Positions 51,231 through 59,752 of a stretch of DNA of 63,875 bases are shown piece after piece. Source of the stretch: Spirochaetia bacterium. Lineage in GTDB: Bacteria > Spirochaetota > Spirochaetia > Treponematales > Breznakiellaceae. The position numbers and the translations under genes were made by a program. Every line of letters begins with the position of its first letter. Positions within the stretch are counted from its first letter, which is position 1. Below the pieces are notes generated by a model, which was not told the origin of the DNA, searched no databases, and worked only from the letters and a program-made list of their open reading frames with translations. The stretch spans positions 1-63,875 of the forward strand of contig BOBG01000001.1 of the NCBI GenBank assembly GCA_026002265.1, given 5' to 3'.

Positions 51231-52889
51231 TTACTTTGCTCCGGTACCATAGATATTTTCAAGATCATCCAGTATCTTCTGTCCTCCGGCTTTTAGCCAA
51301 TCCTGGACATACGTATCAAAATAGCTCACCGGCCGCTGCCCGGTAATGATTTCGGTAAAAACTTGGTCGGTAATTTTTTGTAGAGACGCGTCAAAATCAA
51401 TAAGACTCTGGGGCTGTTCCGCGCCGAGAGAACTTTCAACCATGTTTCCGCTCGGCTTGTACTGGTTCATTATTATCGTCATTGCCATACTGGTATCGTA
51501 CTGTCCCCAGCGGCCGTAGGTATCGGGATCATGCCCTATGGGGTTTGCGTTAAAGGCAAGTATCTTGTTGTACCAATCTTTAATAACCGGCGCCAGCCCG
51601 CTCGGATCGCTTCGGGTAAGTGCATCGTACAGAATCGGCTGCACCCGCACTTCCTGAGGTTCAGCAACCCATGCCGGGTCAAAACGGTACTGCTCCTGAT
51701 CGTTGTAGGCAAGGCGGTCCGCATCATTCTGGAAATCATTATTGAAAGCCATGTAATGATTAACCAGTTTGACTACTGCTTCGGGGTTTTTTACACGGGA
51801 GTTGATGACTACAATTTCACCGGCAGCTTTGTTACTGTTATAGCCATATTTAGGCGTATACCCGGCTTTTGTGGGTATGGGATAAGCATGGGTAACAGCC
51901 CAATTATTCTCGGCATTATATGCGTAGTTCCAGGGCGACCACGTTCCCCACTGGGGACCATAAGCCATACCAAAGCGTCCGCGGGCTATATCCTGTTGGA
52001 CCTTTGTCATATCCGTGGTGATAAACTCAGGGTCAATTAACCCTTCTTTGTACATATCCTGAAGCACTTGGAGCGCCTCTTTGACTTCTGGTTGAATATA
52101 AGAAAAAGTGAGTTTACCATCCTTTCCGGGATAGTAGACGTCATACGCGTGGTTTGGAATGCCGAAAGCCGCAAGCAAGCCCCCGATGGTGCCGTGATCG
52201 CGTATATTGATCAGTTTTTGCAGACCAAGTCCGTAGGTATCGTTTCTGCCGTTCCTGTCAGGATCATTAAATGTAAATGCCCGGGCAACCGCAACCATCT
52301 CTTCCACAGTCCTCGGCGCTTCCATACCGACATTTTTAAGCCAGTCATCACGAATCCACAAAAGGGGTGCCATCTGCTCATTCCCGTTAAAAGGCGGAAT
52401 ACCGTACATGCGTCCGTTTACCTTGATATAATCAAAGGACGAGGAGTATTTATCCAGCGTCTGTTTAAGGTCTTCTCCGGCGTATTGGTTAAAAGCATCG
52501 GTAATGTCAGCAAGATACCCGGCGTCAACTGCCTGCCTGAACTGTCGGTAATTGTCTATACGCAGCAAGTCCGGCAAATCACCCGATGCCAAAGCAAGGT
52601 TTAGCTGGTTTTGATAGGCCTGGGTTTCCCAGTTGGCAGTAAATGCTATCGTAACATCAATATTGAGATCCTGTTTTATCTTGCGGGACCAGATATTGTT
52701 TTCATAGGTATCGTTGTTCAGAAACTTCTGTACCGAAGACGCATTAACACCCCATGAAAGGGACAATGGTTCCTTATACTTCCCCACCGGTCCCGGCTCA
52801 GCCTCAATAACTTTTCCCCCGTCAGCTTTTTTGCCGCCGCATCCCGCGAGCAACACAATCGCGAGCAAAGCGCCCATCGTTTTCTTCAT
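51231..52889 (-). CDS. Sugar-binding lipoprotein of an ABC importer
   Basis: 552 residues. Lipoprotein signal MKKTMGALLAIVLLAGCGGK, cysteine at 17. The mature part is a family 1 (LipO-like, large) solute-binding protein: FTANWETQAYQNQLNLALAS, SGDLPDLLRI, GIPPFNGNEQ, WIRDDWLKNVGMEAPRTVEE (about 178-197) and RNDTYGLGLQK. It captures oligosaccharide outside the inner membrane for the two permeases encoded just upstream in the operon (52931-54776). The ATPase is not in the window; such systems share a common MsmX-type ATPase. Confidence 0.9.
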   Translation of the reverse strand: MKKTMGALLAIVLLAGCGGKKADGGKVIEAEPGPVGKYKEPLSLSWGVNASSVQKFLNNDTYENNIWSRKIKQDLNIDVTIAFTANWETQAYQNQLNLALASGDLPDLLRIDNYRQFRQAVDAGYLADITDAFNQYAGEDLKQTLDKYSSSFDYIKVNGRMYGIPPFNGNEQMAPLLWIRDDWLKNVGMEAPRTVEEMVAVARAFTFNDPDRNGRNDTYGLGLQKLINIRDHGTIGGLLAAFGIPNHAYDVYYPGKDGKLTFSYIQPEVKEALQVLQDMYKEGLIDPEFITTDMTKVQQDIARGRFGMAYGPQWGTWSPWNYAYNAENNWAVTHAYPIPTKAGYTPKYGYNSNKAAGEIVVINSRVKNPEAVVKLVNHYMAFNNDFQNDADRLAYNDQEQYRFDPAWVAEPQEVRVQPILYDALTRSDPSGLAPVIKDWYNKILAFNANPIGHDPDTYGRWGQYDTSMAMTIIMNQYKPSGNMVESSLGAEQPQSLIDFDASLQKITDQVFTEIITGQRPVSYFDTYVQDWLKAGGQKILDDLENIYGTGAK

Positions 52890-52930
52890 TTTTTAGCCTC
52901 CATAAAAAAATGTTCTATAAACAATATTTT

Positions 52931-53824
52931 TTAGCCCTTTACGCTGCCTATCACAAGACCTGAGGCAAAATACTTCTGTAAGAAAGGATACACACAGAGA
53001 ATCGGAATGGTACCGAGGAAGAGTTGAGCTGCCGCGGTTGTACGTGCATCAACCATACTCAAAAGCGTAATGAGGCTTTGGCTGATATTGGTTGAATTCA
53101 TAAAAAACACCTCAGGCTTTATAACCACCGTCTGCAAATAGGTTTGCAGGGGATAGTGATCGACTTTTGCCATGTAAATAAGGCCGTCGAACCAACTGTT
53201 CCAGTGTCCCACGAAGGCAAAAAGAGCCACCGTGGCGATAGTTGGGGTAGACACCGGCAAAATCACCCTGAACAGGGTATCGAAATGGTTAGCCCCGTCT
53301 ATGTACGCCGCCTCGCTTAACTCTTTGGGAAGGCTCCGCATATAGTTCATCACCACCAGCATACTGAAAACGGGCACTGCACCGGGCAGTACCAGCGCCC
53401 AGATAGTGTCCCGTATCCCTGTATAGCGGACGATTAAATACGAAGGGATGAGGCCGCCGTTAAAAAGAATGGTTATTACAAAGAACCAGGAAAAAACCGA
53501 CCGCAACCTAAATTCGTTTTTCTCTTTTGAGAGAGGATAGGCCGTGAGGACTATCAAAACGAGGTTAATGCCGACTCCGAGAATCACCCGCTGGATTGAA
53601 ACCCACAGAGCTTTAACAAAGGCGGAGTTGTTGGTAATGAATGTGTAGGAACTGAGCGTAAAATCCACGGGCAAGAAGCTGACCTGCCCCGATGAAACGG
53701 CGTTTTTATTACTCAAGGAAATCGCCAAAAGATTGAGGAAAGGAAGGACGCAGACAAGCGATATGAACGTGAGAAAAATAACGGCAATTATTAAGAAAAG
53801 TTTTCTGCCCGGAGACGTTTTCAT
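52931..53824 (-). CDS. Sugar ABC transporter permease, YtcP type
   Basis: 297 residues, six membrane helices. N-terminal helix LFLIIAVIFLTFISLVCVLP; the coupling motif EAAYIDGANHFDTLFRVILP (about 187-206), and the tail LQKYFASGLVIGSVKG is typical of the COG0395 permeases that pair with LplB-type partners. It forms half of the channel. It lies 41 bases after the upstream permease gene and before the binding-protein gene. Confidence 0.92.
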   Translation of the reverse strand: MKTSPGRKLFLIIAVIFLTFISLVCVLPFLNLLAISLSNKNAVSSGQVSFLPVDFTLSSYTFITNNSAFVKALWVSIQRVILGVGINLVLIVLTAYPLSKEKNEFRLRSVFSWFFVITILFNGGLIPSYLIVRYTGIRDTIWALVLPGAVPVFSMLVVMNYMRSLPKELSEAAYIDGANHFDTLFRVILPVSTPTIATVALFAFVGHWNSWFDGLIYMAKVDHYPLQTYLQTVVIKPEVFFMNSTNISQSLITLLSMVDARTTAAAQLFLGTIPILCVYPFLQKYFASGLVIGSVKG

Positions 53825-53852
53825 TTTCTATATCCTCCTCTTTATGACTCTC

Positions 53853-54776
53853 TTAAAATATCCGGTAACCCGCGAATTTATCCGCCAGATAATATGACGT
53901 AACGATGAAAATAAACGATATGCCCGACTTAAAAAGCCCCGCCGCGGTAGAAACGGCAAACTGTGCGTTCTGTATGCCCATGCGGTAGATCATCGTGTCC
54001 AGAATATCCCCGGTGGAATAAACGGCCGGATTATACATATTAAAAATCTGGTCAAAGCCACCGTTCAGGATGTTTGCCATACTCAAAACGGTCATTAAAA
54101 TGATGGTGCTGGTTATTCCCGGAAGGGTGATGTGCCATGTTTGCTTCCAGCGGTTGGCACCGTCAATAACCGCGGATTCGTAAAGTGTTGGGTCGACCGA
54201 TGCAAGGGCTGCCAGGTAAATCACCGAACCGAAACCGAAACCCTTCCATATATCGGTAAAGATCATGGTAAAGGGAAACCAATGAGGATCCCCCAGAAAG
54301 AATATGGGGCTTAAGCCAAGTTTCATGAGTCCCGCATTTACAATACCTCTCGTGGGTGAGAGTATATCAATAAAAATGCCCGAAAGGATGATCCACGAGA
54401 GGAAATTCGGCAGGTAGACCATGGTTTGAAAGGTCCGCCTGGCAGGCTTGAAACTAATTTCATTGAGGATAAGCGCAAAAACGACCGGTGCGATGACACC
54501 GCCTATCATCTTAAAGAAGCTTATAAAGATCGTGTTCCCAATGACCTGCCACGTATCGGGCAGCGAGAAAAGCGTCCTGAAATTGTGCAGTCCCACCCAA
54601 GGAGAGCCGAAAAGTCCGTTAGCGGGCACAAAACGCTGAAAGGCAATCCCGATTCCCACCATAGGCAGATAACTGTAGATGAAAACGAGAATAACCGCAG
54701 GAATCAGCATAATATAAAGGGGCAATTCGCGCAGAAATTTTGCTTTACTTCTATCTTCATTAACCGTACGCACCAT
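53853..54776 (-). CDS. Sugar ABC transporter permease, LplB type
   Basis: 307 residues from ATG 54776 with AAGGAGGT 5 bases upstream; the 11 codons above are not family-like. Six helices; LPLYIMLIPAVILVFIYSYL at the start, FGSPWVGLHNFRTLF, DIWKGFGFGSVIYLAALASV and the coupling motif ESAVIDGANRWKQTWHITLP (about 198-217), as in COG4209. First gene of the minus-strand operon (permease, permease, binding protein, SDR, GH130), transcribed from 54810-54838. Confidence 0.92.
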   Translation of the reverse strand: MVRTVNEDRSKAKFLRELPLYIMLIPAVILVFIYSYLPMVGIGIAFQRFVPANGLFGSPWVGLHNFRTLFSLPDTWQVIGNTIFISFFKMIGGVIAPVVFALILNEISFKPARRTFQTMVYLPNFLSWIILSGIFIDILSPTRGIVNAGLMKLGLSPIFFLGDPHWFPFTMIFTDIWKGFGFGSVIYLAALASVDPTLYESAVIDGANRWKQTWHITLPGITSTIILMTVLSMANILNGGFDQIFNMYNPAVYSTGDILDTMIYRMGIQNAQFAVSTAAGLFKSGISFIFIVTSYYLADKFAGYRIF

Positions 54777-54809
54777 GTACCTCCTTCTACCGCCACCAGC
54801 AGTTTCCAT

Positions 54810-54838
54810 ATAGTATACTAAATTTTTGAGGTTGTCAA
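54810..54838 (-). promoter_or_regulatory. Promoter of the minus-strand sugar operon
   Basis: Minus strand: perfect -35 TTGACA (54833-54838), 17 bp, TACTAT (54810-54815); TATACT two bases nearer is an alternative -10. Confidence 0.7.
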
Positions 54839-55130
54839 GTCTTTTATTAACTTTACATGTAACTTTATATTTAACTTAAGATGCCCTAGGTGGTGATCTA
54901 AAAAGTATTTCTATAAGTTCACCCAGCGAACGGTTCAATCCGCTACTCCAAAAGGGCCGCTTGCGGCCATATAATCGGCAATGATAAGTTCTTCATTTCA
55001 TTATCATGTGTTGGCCATTAAGTTCAGGCTGAAAAAGCATACACTATTTTAATATTTTAGGCATCGCGGCGTTTCTCAAAAAGCCTCGCCTATATATGTC
55101 AAACTGAAAAAAAAGGTAAAAATTGCAAGT
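54839..55130. other. Divergent intergenic region of the sugar island
   Basis: About 430 bases separate the two operons. Outside the promoters I see one GC-rich hairpin GGCCGC/GCGGCC (54955-54968) in otherwise AT-rich DNA. Regulatory sites for the AraC-type regulator would be expected here, but none can be pinned down. Confidence 0.4.
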
Positions 55131-55158
55131 TTGTCCATATTTTCTGCTGCTTTATACA
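55131..55158 (+). promoter_or_regulatory. Candidate promoter of the plus-strand sugar operon
   Basis: TTGTCC (55131-55136), 16 bp, TATACA (55153-55158). A second option is TTGTAC with TATAGT 15 bp on. Confidence 0.45.
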
Positions 55159-55210
55159 TTGTACTATCAGCGAACTGCCTATAGTATTTGTAAAAAAAAG
55201 GAGCGTGACG

Positions 55211-56141
55211 ATGATTCAATACAAAACAAAAACGTTTGCAGAAAAGTTCAAAGAAAATCGCATAATGTGGCTGATGTTGCTTCCCGCGATTTTGTTTATA
55301 GTGACTTTTGCGTATATTCCGATGGGCGGAGTGATTACCGCGTTCAAGGATTATAAAAACCAACTGGGGATTCTAGGGAGTCCGTGGGTGGGATTAGAGA
55401 ATTTTAAGTATCTGCTCATTTCGAATAAGCTAGGTCAGCTGACAAGAAACACGCTTGCGTATAATGCAGTATTTATTGTGGCGGGAATGTTTTGCGAGGT
55501 ATTTCTTGCGATTATTATTAGCGAGCTGCCGAGTAAGCGCTGGAATAAACTTTTTCAGAGTCTCACTTTTTTACCGTTTTTTATTTCATGGGTGGTGGTC
55601 GCGGCAATCATGATGGCGATTTTCGGATACGAGAATGGCGTGGTTAATACACTTATACAAAAAGTCGGCGGCGGTAGAATACGACATTTACGAAAGCCCT
55701 GAAAAGTTTCCTCTTGTTCTCATATTAGTACGTCTTTGGAAAAGCACCGGTTACGGCACGATTATTTATCTGGCAACCATCACCGGCATTGACCAGGAAA
55801 TGTTGGAGGCCGCAGAAATTGACGGTGCGAATATTTTCCAGCGTATCTGGCATATCACGCTCGCATTTATCCGCCCAACTATGGTGATTATGTTTTTGCT
55901 CGCCATCGGGCAAATCTTCCGCGGCGATTTCGGGATGTTCTACCAAATAGTAGGCCGCTCGCAATTGTTGTTGGAGGTGTCTGATATTATTGACACATTT
56001 GTGTACCGTAGTTTAATCAACTCGCCGAACACTGGTATGGCCGCTGCCGCAGGACTTTTCCAAAGTGTGTTGTGCTTTGCAACTGTGATGATTGCAAACT
56101 TCGTTGTAAAAAAGATTGAGCCTGATTACACATTGTTCTAA
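55211..56141 (+). pseudogene. Frameshifted sugar ABC permease, LplB type
   Basis: Two overlapping frames together give one LplB-like permease. The first (ATG 55211, AGGAG upstream) covers LLPAILFIVTFAYIPMGGVI, LGSPWVGLENFKYLL and helices to VNTLIQKVGG, ending at 55702. The second runs from about 55674 in another frame (VEYDIYESPEKFPLVLILVR) through GTIIYLATITGIDQEMLEAA, the coupling motif AEIDGANIFQRIWHITLAFI and on to 56141. A one- or two-base change in the GGC repeat near 55664-55675 accounts for it. Without correction the importer lacks a working half, so check for a sequencing error first. Confidence 0.85.
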
Positions 56142-56154
56142 AAAGGAGTTCAGA

Positions 56155-57051
56155 ATGAGTATACGAAAAATTGAGTATGACAAATTAGTGTTTTACATCA
56201 TTGGTTATATTCTATTGGGAGGTTTCGCGCTTGTGTGTTTAATTCCTTTCTATATAACTATCGTCAATTCATTCATGGACGAAGGTACTATCGTGCGCGA
56301 AGGGTATAATATTTGGATAAGTAAGTTTTCGCTTACAGGTTATGGCATGGTGCTGAAAAATCCTCAGGCGATATTGCAATCTTATGGAATTACGGCTTTT
56401 GTTACGGTAGTCGGGACTGCGTGTTCGCTGTTACTGGTAACGATGACCGGTTTTATTTTATCGCGGCGCGATTTTTATTACCGTAACGCGATGAGTTTTT
56501 TCTTTTTCTTTACAACGCTGTTTAATGGTGGGTTAGTGCCGTATTATTTGCTCTGTACACGTACTTTACACTTTACAAATAAAGTATATGCTCTTATTAT
56601 TCCGAGTTTATTTTCTGTATGGAATATGATAATCGCGAAAAACTATTTCAAAAGTATTCCTTTTGAGATGATTGAGTCCGCAAAGATTGACGGCGCGAAT
56701 GACTTCACAGTGTATTTCAAAATTATGCTGCCGATTAGTACGCCGCTGTTGGCGACTATTGGTTTATTTACCGCACTTGGGTATTGGAACGATTGGTACA
56801 ACTGTATGTTGTTTATCAATAACCGTCATCAAGAATTATTCACACTGCAATATTATTTACAGAGTATGTTGAATAGTGCGCAAGCATTGCAACAGGTGGC
56901 AGCGAAATCCGGTTTGAGTTTTAATACTGTCCCGCTGGAAAGTATGAAGATGGCAATGACAGTTATTGCAACCGGTCCCGCGCTAATCGCATATCCATTT
57001 GTGCAAAAATATTTTGTAAAAGGTCTGACTGTGGGCGCCGTAAAAGGCTAA
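56155..57051 (+). CDS. Sugar ABC transporter permease, YtcP type (second system)
   Basis: 298 residues from ATG 56155 with AAAAGGAG 7 bases upstream. Six helices, FYIIGYILLGGFALVCLIPF, the coupling motif ESAKIDGANDFTVYFKIMLP (about 186-205) and the tail VQKYFVKGLTVGAVKG. It pairs with the frameshifted permease before it. Parallel to the permease at 52931 but clearly diverged, and with few CCGG sites, so not a recent tandem copy. Confidence 0.92.
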   Translation: MSIRKIEYDKLVFYIIGYILLGGFALVCLIPFYITIVNSFMDEGTIVREGYNIWISKFSLTGYGMVLKNPQAILQSYGITAFVTVVGTACSLLLVTMTGFILSRRDFYYRNAMSFFFFFTTLFNGGLVPYYLLCTRTLHFTNKVYALIIPSLFSVWNMIIAKNYFKSIPFEMIESAKIDGANDFTVYFKIMLPISTPLLATIGLFTALGYWNDWYNCMLFINNRHQELFTLQYYLQSMLNSAQALQQVAAKSGLSFNTVPLESMKMAMTVIATGPALIAYPFVQKYFVKGLTVGAVKG

Positions 57052-57076
57052 ATTATATTTTTTAAGGGGAAAGAGT

Positions 57077-58633
57077 ATGAAGAAGTTGTTAGTTGTGTGT
57101 ATGGTGATTGGGTTGGCGATTTCATCTGTTTTTGCAGGCGGAGGAAACGATGGCGAGGCGAGTGGTGGCGGGAAGTTTAGTTCGAGTGACAGCAAGTACA
57201 CTCAGTATAACGACCAATTGAGTAAACCGGTAAAACTGTTTATTTATATGTTGGGAGATACGCCTACAGACCTTAAAGTGGTGATTGATGCGGCAAACAA
57301 ACAGTATTTCCAGCCGATACTGAATTGTAGTATTGAGTTAGTGTTTTTGGCGTGGAGTGATTACCAGACCTTGTACCCGTTGGTTTTGACAGGTGGTGAG
57401 GATGTCGATATTATTTTCACCGCGCCGTGGGCTTTCTATGAACAAGAAGCCGCGAAAGGTTCGTTTGTAGAAATTACCGATGAATTATTGACAAGATGGA
57501 TGCCGAATATTAAAGCCGCAACGTCAAAAATTGCATGGATGCAAACGTTGACAAATGGAAAGCGTTATGCGTTCCCGACACTCGGATCAGGCGATCATTA
57601 CAAGTACCCCGCAATTAGAGATGACCTTCGCATAAAGTATAATTTACCCGAACCGAAAGATTGGGATTCGATGGAAAGCTATTTATTTACTATCGCAGCA
57701 AGAGAGCCTTCTATACAAGCGTATGCGGCACCGTCAGAAGCTCCTGAGGTTTTCCAAACTTATTTTGAATACATAAATGTATTGCTGTCGGAAGACCCAA
57801 TCAGTTTTGCTTGGAAAAATGTGAACCGGCAAGAGCCGGGAGTCAATGATTTGTTCTTTACATACACGAGCGATTGGTATCGCGACTTCGCACTGGAGAT
57901 GGCACAGTGGGCGCAGAATGGCGTGTGGAGCCGCAACGTGATGAATAATACGGTGTCGCAGGGTGATTCATTTACGCAAGGAAAGAGCGCGAGTGTTTTT
58001 TGGAACATGTCTATTTATAACTTGGGCGAGACGATGGAAAGGAACGGTGTCGGTAAAGCCGGTTACTATGATTTAAGCCCGAATACTCCCGCGCGAAAAG
58101 AAACGTATGCGAATAATATGTGGGCTATTGCAGCTTCGTCAAAGAATAAAGAGCGCGCAATGTTAGCTCTTGATCTGATGAAAACCAATGATGCATTGGT
58201 TCGCTTACTTCAAGGCGGATTTGATGGCCGGCATTATATTTCAACCCCTGACGGCCGGCGTACGCTCGGGCCGGATGCTGAAAAATATGGTTATAATAAC
58301 TGGGGCTGGGCGCTTAATTCCTCTGCATCACTGGATTTGGCCTTAGGCCCCGATGCCTCACCGCAGCGTATCGCAAACGAGGCAGCAATTGCGGCAAAAT
58401 TGTTTGAACCGAAAATCGACGGCTTCCGTGTTGACCAAAAATCTTTTCAAAGCGAGTGGGCGGTGATTGCGGCGCTGATAGCAGAGTACCGCCCCAGCTT
58501 CGAGTGCGGTGTATTCGGCAATCAAACTCAAGCGAAGTTCAACGAGTTCAAAAGTAAAATTGAAGCGGCAGGCATTGCAAAAGTCACAGCCGAATTCAAA
58601 CGGCAGTATACGGAATTTTTAAGAAACAATTAA
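57077..58633 (+). CDS. Sugar-binding protein of the second ABC importer
   Basis: 518 residues. Signal peptide LLVVCMVIGLAISSVFAGGG without a convincing lipobox cysteine, so probably soluble in the periplasm. Family 1 large solute-binding protein: ELVFLAWSDYQTLYPLVLTG (about 91-110), DIIFTAPWAFYEQEAAKGSF, AFPTLGSGDHYKYPAIRDDL and NNMWAIAASSKNKERAMLAL. It should deliver a glycan to the two permeases upstream. AAGGGGAAAG upstream. Next genes are two glycoside hydrolases. Confidence 0.9.
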   Translation: MKKLLVVCMVIGLAISSVFAGGGNDGEASGGGKFSSSDSKYTQYNDQLSKPVKLFIYMLGDTPTDLKVVIDAANKQYFQPILNCSIELVFLAWSDYQTLYPLVLTGGEDVDIIFTAPWAFYEQEAAKGSFVEITDELLTRWMPNIKAATSKIAWMQTLTNGKRYAFPTLGSGDHYKYPAIRDDLRIKYNLPEPKDWDSMESYLFTIAAREPSIQAYAAPSEAPEVFQTYFEYINVLLSEDPISFAWKNVNRQEPGVNDLFFTYTSDWYRDFALEMAQWAQNGVWSRNVMNNTVSQGDSFTQGKSASVFWNMSIYNLGETMERNGVGKAGYYDLSPNTPARKETYANNMWAIAASSKNKERAMLALDLMKTNDALVRLLQGGFDGRHYISTPDGRRTLGPDAEKYGYNNWGWALNSSASLDLALGPDASPQRIANEAAIAAKLFEPKIDGFRVDQKSFQSEWAVIAALIAEYRPSFECGVFGNQTQAKFNEFKSKIEAAGIAKVTAEFKRQYTEFLRNN

Positions 58634-58687
58634 AGAAATGGATTAGTAACTTGTTGCACCGGCGTGTAACAAGTTCAACAGGAACTT

Positions 58688-59740
58688 ATGGAGAAGCAAA
58701 AAAAACTTGTCGGTCTTTGCTATTATGCAAATGACCGGCGAGAACTGGAAATGGCGCGTGAGGCGGGTTTTAATGCACTGCGACTTCAGGTGCCATTTCC
58801 ATGGCAGGATAAGATGTATGGGGCATTGAGTGACGCATACAAAGCGTCGCGGGAATTGTTTAAAAACGCGAAAGCCCTGGGTTTTTCAATTATGCTCAAT
58901 ACTCCGGGTCTTGGTTCCTACCGTTTTGACCATGAGAAAAAGATTACGAAGTGGGTTGATGAATGGCCCGATTGGCTTGGAATGAAAGACACGCGCTTGT
59001 ATTTTGAGAATGTGTGCAAAACCTGTGCATGGCTCGCGGAAGACCTGTGCGATGTTTCCGGCCCGCTTTGGTGCCACGGTAATGAAATAGACATCGAAAC
59101 TTTTCATGGGGATTATGCACCGGTTATAGCGGCGGAAACGTGTTATGAATCCGCCGCCGGTGTAAAATCCGTCCTACCCGATGCAATGTGCGGTATAAAC
59201 CTTTCCCATTATTGGGATGAGGGTGTGCGCCTTGCCGATATGGCGTATCACAGCGGGCACTGTTTTGACTATATCGGTGATGACCAATACTTCGGCTCGT
59301 GGCAGGGCGATGATGTGGAAAAGTGGAATACGGTAATTGAGACTTTACACGACCATTTTCAGTTGCCGGTGGTAGCCAATGAATGGGGATATTCATCGGG
59401 CGGCGCCTTAAAACCACGACCGGAAACGGATGACGGTATAGCGCCGGGACTAAACTCGGTATGTCATGTTTTCGGTTGGCACCATGAGATAAAGGGCGGA
59501 CACACACCGGAAGTGCAGGCTGAGTATATTCATCGAGGACTTGAACTGTTCGCAAATAACCCAAACATACTTGGCTCTTTTCTTTTTTGTTGGAAAGATG
59601 CTAAATATTGCTATCACTGCGGAAAGGAATTGTGCCCTTCGGAATGTTTTTGGGGTATCGTAGATCAAGACGGCAAACCGAAACCGGCGCTGTATGCCGT
59701 TCAGGATGCGGTAGAAAAATTTTACAAGGATAATGAATAA
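58688..59740 (+). CDS. Clan GH-A glycoside hydrolase with a cysteine-rich loop
   Basis: 350 residues, no signal peptide, so intracellular. TIM-barrel enzyme: LVGLCYYANDRRELEMAREA near the start, the acid/base glutamate in WCHGNEIDIE (about 134) and the nucleophile in PVVANEWGYSSGG (about 231), both at strand ends as in clan GH-A. Near 297-311 is CYHCGKELCPSEC, four cysteines and a histidine that could bind metal. The GH family number cannot be fixed by eye. It lies between the binding-protein gene and GH2, 12 bases before the latter. Confidence 0.7.
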   Translation: MEKQKKLVGLCYYANDRRELEMAREAGFNALRLQVPFPWQDKMYGALSDAYKASRELFKNAKALGFSIMLNTPGLGSYRFDHEKKITKWVDEWPDWLGMKDTRLYFENVCKTCAWLAEDLCDVSGPLWCHGNEIDIETFHGDYAPVIAAETCYESAAGVKSVLPDAMCGINLSHYWDEGVRLADMAYHSGHCFDYIGDDQYFGSWQGDDVEKWNTVIETLHDHFQLPVVANEWGYSSGGALKPRPETDDGIAPGLNSVCHVFGWHHEIKGGHTPEVQAEYIHRGLELFANNPNILGSFLFCWKDAKYCYHCGKELCPSECFWGIVDQDGKPKPALYAVQDAVEKFYKDNE

Positions 59741-59752
59741 GGATTAACTTAA

